21,813 nt of DNA from Fastidiosipila sp964627125 (GCA_964627125.1 CAZVJQ010000028.1:1-21813), one strand, 5' to 3'. Positions 12,963 through 21,588 are shown, numbered from the stretch's first letter. A program made the numbers and translations. Notes: generated from the sequence alone by a model not told the origin.

Positions 12963-14390
12963 CTACTTATGCGAGTTGAACTTCCTATATTCACTAGGAG
13001 TCTGATTACGTAGTTTCTTAAAGGTACGTCTGAAGTAAGCTGGGTCTTGGTAACCGACCTCATAAGCAATATCATTAACACTCATTTTTGTATTGCTCAA
13101 TAGACTCTCAGCTTCTTGCATTCTCTTGTGAGCTAAATATCCACTAAATGACATCCCTGTCTCTTTTTGTAATTGCTCAGATGTATAAGGTTTGCTGAGT
13201 CCAACAGTAGAACTAACCATTTCTAAATCAATTGCTTCCTTGAAATTCTCATCAATGTATTTAGCAATAGTTTCACCAACACTAAGCTCTTTAGGTTCCT
13301 TATCAACAATATCTTCAATAATATTGTTTGTTACTTTCTTTGCTTGTGAGAATAGGTCTGCATAGTTATTGAAGTTAGAGAGCAGGATTTGGTATGGATC
13401 TTCATCCTTTAGCCATTGCATATTAATTGAAGAACCATAGTTCTCATTTCGGGCAAAAACAGTCTGGTAAAGGCTGTGGGCTTCTTCAATTGTTATATCC
13501 TTAGCATATTCATCCAGTTCAGAAAAGATGGTTTCAAGCTCATCACTTGCACTCTTAAAAGATATAGATTTATTCTTAAAATTTTCTAGTATTGCTTGTA
13601 ATTCATCTAGTTTATGTGAATAGTTACTTCTACTTTCGTTATTAAATCCATCACTACTAATTGAAGGGAAGAGAGGGTCATTATTTAAAATGAAGAAGTC
13701 CCAGGATCTAATATATGCAGAAAGAATAGCATCTTGAAAATTAATTGCACTGTCATCAATTTGAGCAAGAGCAACACCTTTAAGATTTTCTCTACCGTAA
13801 ATAATTATATCGTTGAGTTTGTTCTCATTAACCAGATATAGCCATGTTTTAGATGTTAATCTAGTTTTTAGATTATCTGTTGAATTCTCAAGTTCTTCTA
13901 TCGTAGCACCATTGGAAATTAAGATGCTCTTATTGCCACTATCTCGAATATATTCAGATAAAACTTCTTGCTCACCATTCCTGACCCATTGTAGAAATTT
14001 ATTATCCATATTTCCAAATTCTAATTCATTTTTGCATTCTCTTACTGCGGATAAAAGTTCATTTTCGTCTATAGGCTTAAGGACATAAGCGTGAACACCA
14101 AGACTAATTGCTTCCTTAGCATAGTTAAAATCTGCATATCCTGATATTACTATTACTTTTGTATTTGGTGAACGAGATTTAAGTTCCTTAACTAACTCCA
14201 ATCCGGACATTCCAATCATGTGTATGTCAGTTATAAGTAAATCTAGTTCAGTTCTTTCTAATTCTTCTAAAATACTATTGGCGTTATTAGCCGTTGCTAC
14301 GAGGTCGAAACCTTCAGCAGCCCAATCAAAATTTTGGCTCAAATCTTCTAAACTTAAGTTCTCATCGTCACAGATCATTAATTTGAACAT
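12963..14390 (-). CDS. AraC-type response regulator, YesN-like
   Basis: A 475-residue two-component regulator. The N-terminal receiver has the acidic pair Asp8-Asp9, the phosphoacceptor Asp55 in LLITDIHM, Ser83 and Lys105 in VLKPIDE, so it should be phosphorylatable. A long, poorly conserved middle (about 125-370) is typical of YesN regulators. The C-terminal AraC domain (about 370-470) has two helix-turn-helices; the second, MSVNDIAYEVGYQDPAYFRRTFKK, is canonical, while the first (YTSEQLQKETG) is divergent from the usual YLSRLFKKETG. It starts 27 bases after the kinase gene, with AGGA before the ATG, so it is the kinase's cognate partner. It probably activates the upstream transport genes. 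Confidence 0.92.
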   Translation of the reverse strand: MFKLMICDDENLSLEDLSQNFDWAAEGFDLVATANNANSILEELERTELDLLITDIHMIGMSGLELVKELKSRSPNTKVIVISGYADFNYAKEAISLGVHAYVLKPIDENELLSAVRECKNELEFGNMDNKFLQWVRNGEQEVLSEYIRDSGNKSILISNGATIEELENSTDNLKTRLTSKTWLYLVNENKLNDIIIYGRENLKGVALAQIDDSAINFQDAILSAYIRSWDFFILNNDPLFPSISSDGFNNESRSNYSHKLDELQAILENFKNKSISFKSASDELETIFSELDEYAKDITIEEAHSLYQTVFARNENYGSSINMQWLKDEDPYQILLSNFNNYADLFSQAKKVTNNIIEDIVDKEPKELSVGETIAKYIDENFKEAIDLEMVSSTVGLSKPYTSEQLQKETGMSFSGYLAHKRMQEAESLLSNTKMSVNDIAYEVGYQDPAYFRRTFKKLRNQTPSEYRKFNSHK

Positions 14391-14417
14391 ATATTTTCCT
14401 AATTCTAATTTCTATTC

Positions 14418-16292
14418 CTATCGGAAATCCTCTTTTAAGTAATTCTTCCTTATTCTTAATCTTATTAAACTACCTGGATATTCTTCACTGAGCTTGAGCT
14501 CTATACACGAATCATTTTCTTTAATAGGAGGTAAGAAAATTCCACAATTTTCACCATGCATTAGCTTCATGCGCTGGTCAACGTTCTTCATACCAACGTT
14601 AGGTGAATTTGGATTATCAAGTATTTCTTGAACTTTGTCTGTGTCCAATCCCACGCCATTGTCCCAAATATCTATGTGTACATTTTCTTCAGCAGATGTG
14701 TATATATTCAGGTGAACTGTGAAGTCAGATTTGTTTATATCTACACCATTATCGCTCAATTCTTGCATCTTTGTTAACAGACCATGGTTGATTGAATTTT
14801 CAACTATTGGCTGTAGGCTTAACTTTGGCAACATAACAAATCTTATATCAAGAGGGCAGTTAATCTCTAAATTTATAATATTGTTAAAGCGGGCATTTTC
14901 TATATCAACGTATGACTGTAAAATCTCTAATTCTTTACCTATAGTCACTTGGTCTTCTGCTTGAATTGAATATCGTAATACTCTAGATAAATCTACAGCA
15001 ACCTTTGCAATCTCAGTTTCACCATTAAGACGTGCTTGAGAGCGAATAACTTCAAGTGAGTTATAAAGGAAATGGTGGTTAATCTGAGTTTTAAGCATGG
15101 ACAGCTCTGTTTCTTGCTGCAGCAATTTAACATCATAATGTCCCTTGGTTTCTTCCATTAATCTATCAATAAGGATATTATTTTCTTTCAGCATAAGATT
15201 ATATTCTTTAGCTATTGTCTGCATGTCAGCATTACCAGCGACTGGTATATAGGCGAGGCTCGAGTCGTCTTCGTAGTAAAAATCATCACCTCTAATAGAT
15301 CTTAAAGAATTTAAGATATGCTCTATAGGACTAGCAATATCTCTGTATAACCAATACATAAATAGAATAAGTAAAATAATTAAAACTACTATCGTTATTA
15401 AGATGCTTTGAGTTTCAGCTCTGAATTCGAATAGTTCATTAGCATTACTTCTAATAGTGACTAAATCCATTGATAAATTATCTATAGGATTTTTAACAAC
15501 GAAGATATCGTCAATTTTCACACTGGCTAAGCCTTCACTTTCATAGAAACTTTCATCCAGTTCTTCTCTTTGGAAATCTGGTGGTAAGCTACCAGCATAA
15601 ATGATTGAGTTTTCTGTATCTACAAGAGCCCTATAGATATTCTCATCAGTTGGTCCACTACTTGCATTGGGGCTGAGAAGAGCATCTAAATCTATCTGTA
15701 AGTAAATGTTTCCAATACTAATTTCACTATCTGCAAAGTTTCTAATAATACTACTACCCATAACTAAGTCTTTAGGGACATCAGATCTAGAGCTTGAAGA
15801 GGGAGCGTCAGTATACCCAAGGATTTGAGGCATGCGAATATTACTATCAAGTCTAAGTTCTCTGTCTAATTGAATACCAGGAAAACCATCATCAGTACCT
15901 AAACGCCCATAATAGGTAAGACTCAAATCGCTGTAATTAGACTCTATATAAATATCTCTAATACTATTATTCATTATAGAAACATGCTGGAAGAACTTGA
16001 TTAACTCACTTGCGAGAATTCTTCGACGTGCTTCAATTTCACCTTCAATAATAAAATCATGAACGGTAGGGTTAACCGCTAATGAATAAAGAGTCCTATT
16101 TAACTCACTGAATTGTGATTCAATTAATTCCTTTTGTTCGTTAGATACAGATACTAACTGATTAGTAGTTTGTTTATTTAAAGAACTTAAATAAGTTGCA
16201 CTCATCCAAATGAACAAACCGACTATAGCACTTACTACTACTAAAGATAAAGTAAGTAACTGCATTCTGAAACTTTGTCTAAACTTAGCCAA
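14418..16292 (-). CDS. Sensor histidine kinase, YesM-like
   Basis: A membrane sensor kinase with two transmembrane helices (about 11-33 and 296-316 from the chosen start) around an extracellular sensor domain of some 260 residues. The His-kinase box is QINHHFLYN, whose second His is the phosphoacceptor; most relatives have Pro in place of the first His. The ATPase part has LQPIVENSINHGL (N box), DIWDNGVGLD (G1) and VGMKNVDQRMKLMHG (G2). There is no ATG near the beginning. I chose the TTG at 16292 because AAAGG lies seven bases before it; the longer frame opens at a TTG at 16307 with no ribosome binding site. Its response regulator follows directly, and the importer genes lie upstream in the same direction. 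Confidence 0.9.
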   Translation of the reverse strand: MAKFRQSFRMQLLTLSLVVVSAIVGLFIWMSATYLSSLNKQTTNQLVSVSNEQKELIESQFSELNRTLYSLAVNPTVHDFIIEGEIEARRRILASELIKFFQHVSIMNNSIRDIYIESNYSDLSLTYYGRLGTDDGFPGIQLDRELRLDSNIRMPQILGYTDAPSSSSRSDVPKDLVMGSSIIRNFADSEISIGNIYLQIDLDALLSPNASSGPTDENIYRALVDTENSIIYAGSLPPDFQREELDESFYESEGLASVKIDDIFVVKNPIDNLSMDLVTIRSNANELFEFRAETQSILITIVVLIILLILFMYWLYRDIASPIEHILNSLRSIRGDDFYYEDDSSLAYIPVAGNADMQTIAKEYNLMLKENNILIDRLMEETKGHYDVKLLQQETELSMLKTQINHHFLYNSLEVIRSQARLNGETEIAKVAVDLSRVLRYSIQAEDQVTIGKELEILQSYVDIENARFNNIINLEINCPLDIRFVMLPKLSLQPIVENSINHGLLTKMQELSDNGVDINKSDFTVHLNIYTSAEENVHIDIWDNGVGLDTDKVQEILDNPNSPNVGMKNVDQRMKLMHGENCGIFLPPIKENDSCIELKLSEEYPGSLIRLRIRKNYLKEDFR

Positions 16293-16330
16293 TGACTTGC
16301 CTTTCAATTTTTACATTATAAATAGATTAA

Positions 16331-16363
16331 GTTAAGTGCTGCCCTGGAGAAGCAGCACTTAAC
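16331..16363 (-). terminator. Strong hairpin between the epimerase and kinase genes (terminator or attenuator)
   Basis: Perfect 12-base arms (GTTAAGTGCTGC at 16331-16342, GCAGCACTTAAC at 16352-16363) enclose a nine-base loop, about 30 bases past the epimerase stop. On the minus strand only TTAATCTATTTATAA follows, without a continuous T run, so termination may be partial. It could instead protect or process the mRNA between the sugar genes and the regulatory genes. Confidence 0.6.
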
Positions 16364-16391
16364 ATTGAGGAGGATTTTTACAATAAAAAGA

Positions 16392-17333
16392 TTATTCACC
16401 TTTTAATACTTCAAAATAATTATTTCTTAAATCATCTAGAGTAAATTCAGTACGATCTACACCGACACTAAAATTACCGACTTCATATAATAGAGAATTC
16501 TCAAAATTAATTTCATCTAATTTATTCTTAAGAGCATCCCAATCTATAATTCCTGATCCTGGTGCCCAATGTCTTTCATTTGTCTTGTCATAGTCTGCAA
16601 TATGAATACAAATCATTCTGTGACCTAATTCATCTAATAAATCTAGATTATCTTCAGTCAATAAGTGATTGGTATCGAAGCAAAATCCTAAACGAAAATC
16701 TGATTCTAAAAGATATTTCATCTCAGCAATATCTCTACCTAAACAAGTTCTTGGTAGATTTTCAACTGCCCATGAAATTTCTGGATTTACTAGCTCAAGA
16801 GAAGAGGCTAGTTCTATTAAAGATTTTCTTGCTTGATTCAAACGGCCAACTCTCTCAGTTTCAGGAATTGGTTCGAATGAAGGGTGGAGGATGAAGCCTA
16901 TCTCAGGAGCCTGAATAGAATTAATAGTCGTTGCAAGCTCAAGTATATGCTTAACATTCCATTGACGTTTGTCTTCATCTAGGACAGATATATCCCAATT
17001 ATCGCCATATGGTATGTGATAGGTTTGAAATCTAAGCCCATGCTTATTCGCAAAACCAACCGCTGAAACGAAATCTTCATGTTTTTCAGCTAGGCTAATT
17101 TCAAATCTTTTTTCTTGTTGTGAAAATTCTATAAAACTTACGCCAGCTTCCTTGTAGGCAGCGGCTTGATTGTCATCGAATGGTTCAGTGAAGTACCCAG
17201 AGGAGAGACCTAACCTTTTAGGTTTTCTAGGCTTGCTTGAACCAGTATCAGAGTTTAATGAATCGCTTGTTTTTTCATCATTTTCGGTAAGAGTTAAATC
17301 AGCATTATCATTATTATTCATATTATTTTCCAT
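16392..17333 (-). CDS. Sugar phosphate isomerase/epimerase-like TIM barrel protein
   Basis: A 313-residue member of the xylose isomerase-like/AP-endonuclease-2 TIM barrel family. Likely metal and active-site residues are visible: His106 (TYHIPYG), His150 (ILHPS), Glu191 (VENL), Asp220 and His223 (FDTNH), His244 (HIADYD), His255 (ERHWAPGSGIIDW) and Glu284 (YEVG). The first 40 residues are a polar Asn/Asp/Ser-rich extension ahead of the barrel start (KRLGLSSGYF), unusual for the family; there is no signal peptide. The ribosome binding site AAAGGGA sits close to the first ATG. Within the transport cluster it probably converts an imported sugar or derivative, but the substrate cannot be named. 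Confidence 0.85.
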   Translation of the reverse strand: MENNMNNNDNADLTLTENDEKTSDSLNSDTGSSKPRKPKRLGLSSGYFTEPFDDNQAAAYKEAGVSFIEFSQQEKRFEISLAEKHEDFVSAVGFANKHGLRFQTYHIPYGDNWDISVLDEDKRQWNVKHILELATTINSIQAPEIGFILHPSFEPIPETERVGRLNQARKSLIELASSLELVNPEISWAVENLPRTCLGRDIAEMKYLLESDFRLGFCFDTNHLLTEDNLDLLDELGHRMICIHIADYDKTNERHWAPGSGIIDWDALKNKLDEINFENSLLYEVGNFSVGVDRTEFTLDDLRNNYFEVLKGE

Positions 17334-17390
17334 TTCCCTTTACTGTTTATATTGTAATCTAAATACATATTTTTTTGATTAAGCTAAGAT

Positions 17391-17427
17391 TAAAAATGCT
17401 TGCCCACTCTGGGGGGAGTAGGCAAGC
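17391..17427 (-). terminator. Intrinsic terminator after the solute-binding protein gene
   Basis: GCTTGCC pairs with GGCAAGC, then one mismatch and ACTC with GAGT, closing a G-rich loop. On the minus strand ATTTTTA follows. It lies about 30 bases past the binding protein's stop, so downstream genes are probably expressed at a lower level by read-through or from another promoter. Confidence 0.87.
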
Positions 17428-17457
17428 GTAGGAGAGATATTCTTCAAATGTTATTTA

Positions 17458-19254
17458 TTACTCAGCGTTCCATCTATCAACTGCTGCTTGATATTGTGCT
17501 AAAACTTCATTCATTTGAAGAGCTTCAAGTGAAGCTATGAAGTCGTCATATTCTGTTTCGATGTCACCTTGACCGGTAATCCATCTAACCTCTTGCTCTG
17601 TAATAGCATTTTCTACTTGAGGTCTTAATCTAGCCATAATGTCTAGTTCTTCTTGTGTATATCTTGCAGGAGGAATTACCTCTGATAAGTCTTGTGCATA
17701 ATCTGCGTAGACGTCTGAGAATTGGTATTTCATCTCTGAAGATTTTGTTAATGGGTTTCCATCTTCATCAAATGTGTTGATGATGTTTTCAGCCATGTTT
17801 GAGCTGATGTATGATGGCATACGACGTGTTGTTGTGTCTCTTAACCATTCTTCTACGTTCCAGCCTTCAGGTGCGTCGACTTTTGCCCATACGCCATCTT
17901 CAGCCTTTTGTGTTTGATGTTCAAACATACCGTAAACTTCTTGGATTGATTGATCAGGAGTGTAGAGGTAGTCCATGTATCTCATTAATAATTCTGGGTT
18001 TTCTACGTCTTCTGAGAACACTGCACGGTTTGCGCCTAAACCTGAGTACTCATTTCTCCATAATTGTGTACCGTCAGGCCCTGCTAGAGGTGCGAATGGT
18101 ACGTATTCGTATTGTCCGCCAGCTTCCATTGCTACACGGTCACCAACTTCATCAGCACCTGTCCAACCATTAACTACACCGTATACAGGAGTTTCTGATT
18201 GACCTTTAGCTGTGAATCTTGCTTGGTCATGTGTAAATGCTTCTTCGTCAATTAAACCTTCTGACCAAAGTTGGTTTGCGTATTGAATTGCTTCAATGTA
18301 ACCATCTCTTTGGATTGAGTATTTAACTTCACCATCTTCAATACTTCTGTGTGTTCCTGGTCCGATTAAACCGAATGGTCCGAAGATTGTTGAGTCAAAG
18401 TTTTCTGCCCAACCTGAACCATACCAGAATGAGTATGGAATCTCATCTGCTTCGCCGTTACCGTTTGGATCACCATCTCTAAATGCTGTTAATACTTCTA
18501 CAAACTCATCTGTAGTTGTAGGAATTTCTAAACCTAATTCATCTAACCAAGTTTTGTTGATTACTTGTGATGTACGAATATATCTACCGTCACCTGGCCA
18601 TTGTGAATAGTAGTTTGGTGCTGGTACACCGTATAGGTTACCTTCTGTTGTACGTGATGCTTTTAATACCATTGGTTCTTGCTCGAAAATCCAAGCTAAG
18701 TTAGGCATAATGTTTGCGTCTGTTGCGTAGTCTGTAATTTCTAAGAATTGACCTGTTTCATCACCATATGATGCGATTTGGTCAGCGTTGATTAGGTCAA
18801 CGAACATATCTGGTAAGTTACCTGATGCTAAAGTTGTTGAAACACGTTCTTCAGCTACTGATTGTAATACCCAGTCAAAATCCAAGTTTACGCCAGTATC
18901 TGCAACTCTCTCTTGGTATAGAGCCATATCGTTTGGTTCTCTAGTACCTAATGAGTAAGTGATCATAACGTTGTATGTTACTTCTTCATCTGTCAGTGGC
19001 AAATCTGGGTTTGTGTTTGGAACATTTTGTGCAGGATCAGCTGTTACTTCAAAATCACCTAAATCTACTGGATCTAGTGTTTCTTCCTCTTCACCAGCAC
19101 CTTCGCCAGTATTGTCTTCACCTTCTACTGTTGTACTACCAGTATTTTCGTCTGAACTATCTGTTTCGCCTGCATTGTTACATGCTGATAGTGTTAGAGT
19201 TAATGCTAGAGCCAAGCTAGCTACATTAATAAGTTTCTTACTGAACTTTTTCAT
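17458..19254 (-). CDS. Carbohydrate ABC transporter solute-binding lipoprotein
   Basis: A 598-residue extracellular solute-binding protein of family 1, of the large LplA/LipO type. The signal peptide ends in the lipobox LSAC with Cys25. A Ser/Glu/Gly-rich linker (about 27-65) follows before the globular domain. Family-typical segments are LASGNLPDMF (142-151), NKTWLDELGLEIPTTTDEF (233-251) and the calcium-loop-like DGDPNGNGEADEIP (260-273). It is the third gene of the transport operon, after the two permeases, with a GGAG site before its ATG. Arg codons are often CGT, as in pepA, suggesting strong expression, which suits a binding protein needed in excess over permeases. The ligand is probably an oligosaccharide, but it cannot be specified. 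Confidence 0.93.
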   Translation of the reverse strand: MKKFSKKLINVASLALALTLTLSACNNAGETDSSDENTGSTTVEGEDNTGEGAGEEEETLDPVDLGDFEVTADPAQNVPNTNPDLPLTDEEVTYNVMITYSLGTREPNDMALYQERVADTGVNLDFDWVLQSVAEERVSTTLASGNLPDMFVDLINADQIASYGDETGQFLEITDYATDANIMPNLAWIFEQEPMVLKASRTTEGNLYGVPAPNYYSQWPGDGRYIRTSQVINKTWLDELGLEIPTTTDEFVEVLTAFRDGDPNGNGEADEIPYSFWYGSGWAENFDSTIFGPFGLIGPGTHRSIEDGEVKYSIQRDGYIEAIQYANQLWSEGLIDEEAFTHDQARFTAKGQSETPVYGVVNGWTGADEVGDRVAMEAGGQYEYVPFAPLAGPDGTQLWRNEYSGLGANRAVFSEDVENPELLMRYMDYLYTPDQSIQEVYGMFEHQTQKAEDGVWAKVDAPEGWNVEEWLRDTTTRRMPSYISSNMAENIINTFDEDGNPLTKSSEMKYQFSDVYADYAQDLSEVIPPARYTQEELDIMARLRPQVENAITEQEVRWITGQGDIETEYDDFIASLEALQMNEVLAQYQAAVDRWNAE

Positions 19255-19318
19255 ACTTTTCTCCTTTTTTCCTTTGCGACTCTATCTATTTTTTTCCTTA
19301 CTTTGTACGATTCATTTT

Positions 19319-19342
19319 GCTTTGCTTTGGCCAAAGCAGAGC
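19319..19342. repeat. Extended GCTTTGGCCAAAGC palindrome, copy 3, in an operon gap
   Basis: The perfect 14-bp palindrome (19324-19337) is extended to 24 bp with a single mismatch. It lies in the 116-base gap between the second permease and binding protein genes. As RNA it would fold into a compact stem with a GGCC loop. No T run follows on either strand, so it is not a terminator. It could protect upstream mRNA or mark a processing site that raises binding protein levels. Confidence 0.65.
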
Positions 19343-19370
19343 TCCACGAAAAGGCCAAGTTACTGTTTAA

Positions 19371-20387
19371 TTATCCTTTGACTGAACCTATCATTATTCC
19401 CTTAACGAAGTATTTCTCAACGAATGGGAAGACGATAATAATTGGTAAACATGCGATGACGGCTACAACGTACTTGATTGACATTGCAATCTCGTTTAGA
19501 CGAGCTATTGTGTTTCCGTCTGCGTCTCCGCTGGTTCTTAGTGATTCAGCTGCGATTTGTTGATTGATTAAGATATCTCTTATAACTAACTGGAATGGGT
19601 ATAATTCTGTATCGAAGATGTAGATCATTGCTCCGGCAAAAGCATTCCAATATCCAACTCCATAGAAGAGAGCCATAATTACTATTAGGGTAGAGCTAAG
19701 TGGTACTGCAACCTTAGTGAAGTATTGCCAATGGTTGGCACCATCTATCTTGGCTGCATCCATCAATTCACCCGACGTATTCATTTGGAAATAAATTCTT
19801 GAGATAATCAAGTTCCATGAGCTAACTGCTCCAGGAAGAATTAATGCCCACCATGAATTTAATAGTCCTAAATCTTGCATTAGTAGGAATTCTGGAATCA
19901 TTCCACCACTTACGTAAATTGTGATCATGATTACTACCATCATGAAGTTTCTGAGTTTAAAATCTTTTACTGATATTACGTAGGCTGTAGGAATTGTTCC
20001 TAATAAACTGATTAATGTACCGCCAGTAGTAATAATTACTGAGTTCATGAAACTTCTAGGTAAACGTGCGTCCCTTGCAATTCTTGCAAAACCTTCAGAG
20101 TTAAATCCGCTCGGCCAAAGAATTACTTCACCATTACTTACAGCGTATGGATCTGAAATAGCTGCGATGAATACTAAGTAAATAGGGTAAAAGATTAAAA
20201 ATATTGTTATAGAAACTAAAACGAATACTACGAAGTTAAAGAACTTATCGCTTGAAACGAATTTATAAAATGGATTTTCGTTTCTATCTCCTTGTGGTAA
20301 TGGTTGTAAGATAGCTAGATCTTCATTATCCAAGAGACTTTCTTTTCTATAAGCATTTCCTGTGCTGTTGTTTTCTTGTTTAGACAT
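19371..20387 (-). CDS. Carbohydrate ABC transporter permease, YtcP/LplC-like
   Basis: A 338-residue inner permease subunit of the sugar ABC importer. A polar cytoplasmic extension of about 45 residues comes before the first helix (about 52-75); further helices are near 115-138, 147-170, 178-196, 230-250 and 303-322. The EAA loop that contacts the ATPase is ELMDAAKIDGANHWQYFTK (207-225), with the conserved Asp-Gly. It follows the LplB-like gene by 24 bases and has GGAG before its ATG, so the two are co-transcribed. It ends in the typical VEKYFVKGIMIGSVKG, a hallmark of this permease group. Confidence 0.94.
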   Translation of the reverse strand: MSKQENNSTGNAYRKESLLDNEDLAILQPLPQGDRNENPFYKFVSSDKFFNFVVFVLVSITIFLIFYPIYLVFIAAISDPYAVSNGEVILWPSGFNSEGFARIARDARLPRSFMNSVIITTGGTLISLLGTIPTAYVISVKDFKLRNFMMVVIMITIYVSGGMIPEFLLMQDLGLLNSWWALILPGAVSSWNLIISRIYFQMNTSGELMDAAKIDGANHWQYFTKVAVPLSSTLIVIMALFYGVGYWNAFAGAMIYIFDTELYPFQLVIRDILINQQIAAESLRTSGDADGNTIARLNEIAMSIKYVVAVIACLPIIIVFPFVEKYFVKGIMIGSVKG

Positions 20388-20411
20388 TTGAATTTTCTCC
20401 TATCTATACTC

Positions 20412-21374
20412 TTAAAAGAGTGAGTCTCCACTGGTTGTCTTAGCAATTGTGTTAGCTACAAGTAGTAGAATGATGTTTACAATTGTGTTTAAAAGACCGA
20501 TTGCTGCTGAGTATTCATATTGTTGACTTACAATACCCATTTGGTATGTATATGTTGAAATGATTTGGCTTACTGATAGATTTAGTGGGCTTTGGAGTAA
20601 GTAAGCTTTCTCCCAACCAACACTCATTAAGCCACCGACGCTTAAGATTAATGAGATGGATACTAGTGGTTTAAGAGCTGGCCACTCAATGTATCTAATT
20701 TGTTGCCATTTGCTTGCTCCATCGATTTTAGTTGCTTCATATAATTCTGGGTTGATTCCTGTTAGAGCACCGGTATAAATGATTGTTCCCCAACCGATAC
20801 CTTTCCAAACTCCAGATAGTACGTAGACTGGTACGAACCATTCTGTGCTATTCATGAAGTCAATTGATTGACCACCGAAGGATTCAATGATTTGATTTAG
20901 AACACCTACTTGACCATTTAAGAGGATATCCATAATACCGATTACAACAACTGTTGAGATGAAGTTAGGTACATAGGATATTGTTTGATAAACTCTCTTA
21001 GTGTTTCTTCTAGTTAAGTGGTTGTATCCAATTGATAATAAAATTGGCAGTGGGAATGAAACTACTAAATTCCAGAATGAAATTCTTAATGTATTTCTAA
21101 CTAGCATTCCTGCAGTAGGAAGAGTTAAGAAATCGTAGAAGTTTTTAAAACCGTTCATAGCTGTCCATGGTGATCTTGTAACACCAAGTGCTGGGACGAA
21201 GTCTTTAAACGCAACTAAGATTCCATACATTGGTCCATATTGGAAAATGATTACCCAGATTATATAAGGGAAAATCATGATATAAAGCTCAGGATGTGAC
21301 TTTATATTCTCCCAAAGTGAAGCGAAGAAATTATTCTTCTGTCTCTCTTCTTTTACTAAAGTTTTTGTGCTCAT
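20412..21374 (-). CDS. Carbohydrate ABC transporter permease, LplB-like
   Basis: A 320-residue permease subunit and the first gene of the transport operon. After a short polar start, helices lie near 31-53, 95-118, 133-153, 181-203, 236-256 and 290-310. The EAA loop is ELYEATKIDGASKWQQIRY (210-228). Segments such as YIMIFPYIIWVIIFQYGPMYG and the KDF after it are characteristic of LplB-type polysaccharide or oligosaccharide permeases. It pairs with the YtcP-like protein to form the channel. No ATPase gene is nearby, as is common for this group, which relies on a shared MsmX-type ATPase. GGAGG before the ATG supports the start. Confidence 0.94.
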   Translation of the reverse strand: MSTKTLVKEERQKNNFFASLWENIKSHPELYIMIFPYIIWVIIFQYGPMYGILVAFKDFVPALGVTRSPWTAMNGFKNFYDFLTLPTAGMLVRNTLRISFWNLVVSFPLPILLSIGYNHLTRRNTKRVYQTISYVPNFISTVVVIGIMDILLNGQVGVLNQIIESFGGQSIDFMNSTEWFVPVYVLSGVWKGIGWGTIIYTGALTGINPELYEATKIDGASKWQQIRYIEWPALKPLVSISLILSVGGLMSVGWEKAYLLQSPLNLSVSQIISTYTYQMGIVSQQYEYSAAIGLLNTIVNIILLLVANTIAKTTSGDSLF

Positions 21375-21529
21375 ATCTTTCCCTCCAAACAGTTAAATCA
21401 TATTTCTGTATGAGAGAAAGGACTATGCAAAAAAATCAACTCAACTGTGGACAAAAATCAATTGTGTCAATTTTTAATCTTGTTTTAACAAATTTAACGA
21501 TAAGTTAACAATAAAACATGCTGAACATG
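21375..21529 (-). promoter_or_regulatory. Upstream regulatory region of the transport operon
   Basis: This gap precedes the first permease gene and should hold its promoter. On the minus strand a perfect TTGACA (21465-21470) is present but has no recognisable -10 box at 16-18 bases. This would fit a promoter needing an activator, for example the AraC-type regulator of this locus. Short direct repeats (AACATG twice near 21516-21529, TTAAC repeats near 21485-21510) are seen but not assignable. Confidence 0.4.
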
Positions 21530-21563
21530 AAAAAACTCCTTAGAAATTTGGATTTCTAAGGAG
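21530..21563 (-). terminator. Intrinsic terminator of the hemolysin III-family gene
   Basis: Perfect 12-base arms (CTCCTTAGAAAT and ATTTCTAAGGAG) enclose a four-base loop; on the minus strand six T follow. It begins about 25 bases past the stop of the partial gene. Confidence 0.93.
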
Positions 21564-21588
21564 ATTCGTGTTTTAATTCTGAATTTTA

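Noticed and set aside
21442..21470. TTGACA upstream of the transport operon as a complete housekeeping promoter.
   Set aside because: No acceptable -10 box lies 16-18 bases downstream on the minus strand; reported only as a possible activator-dependent region.
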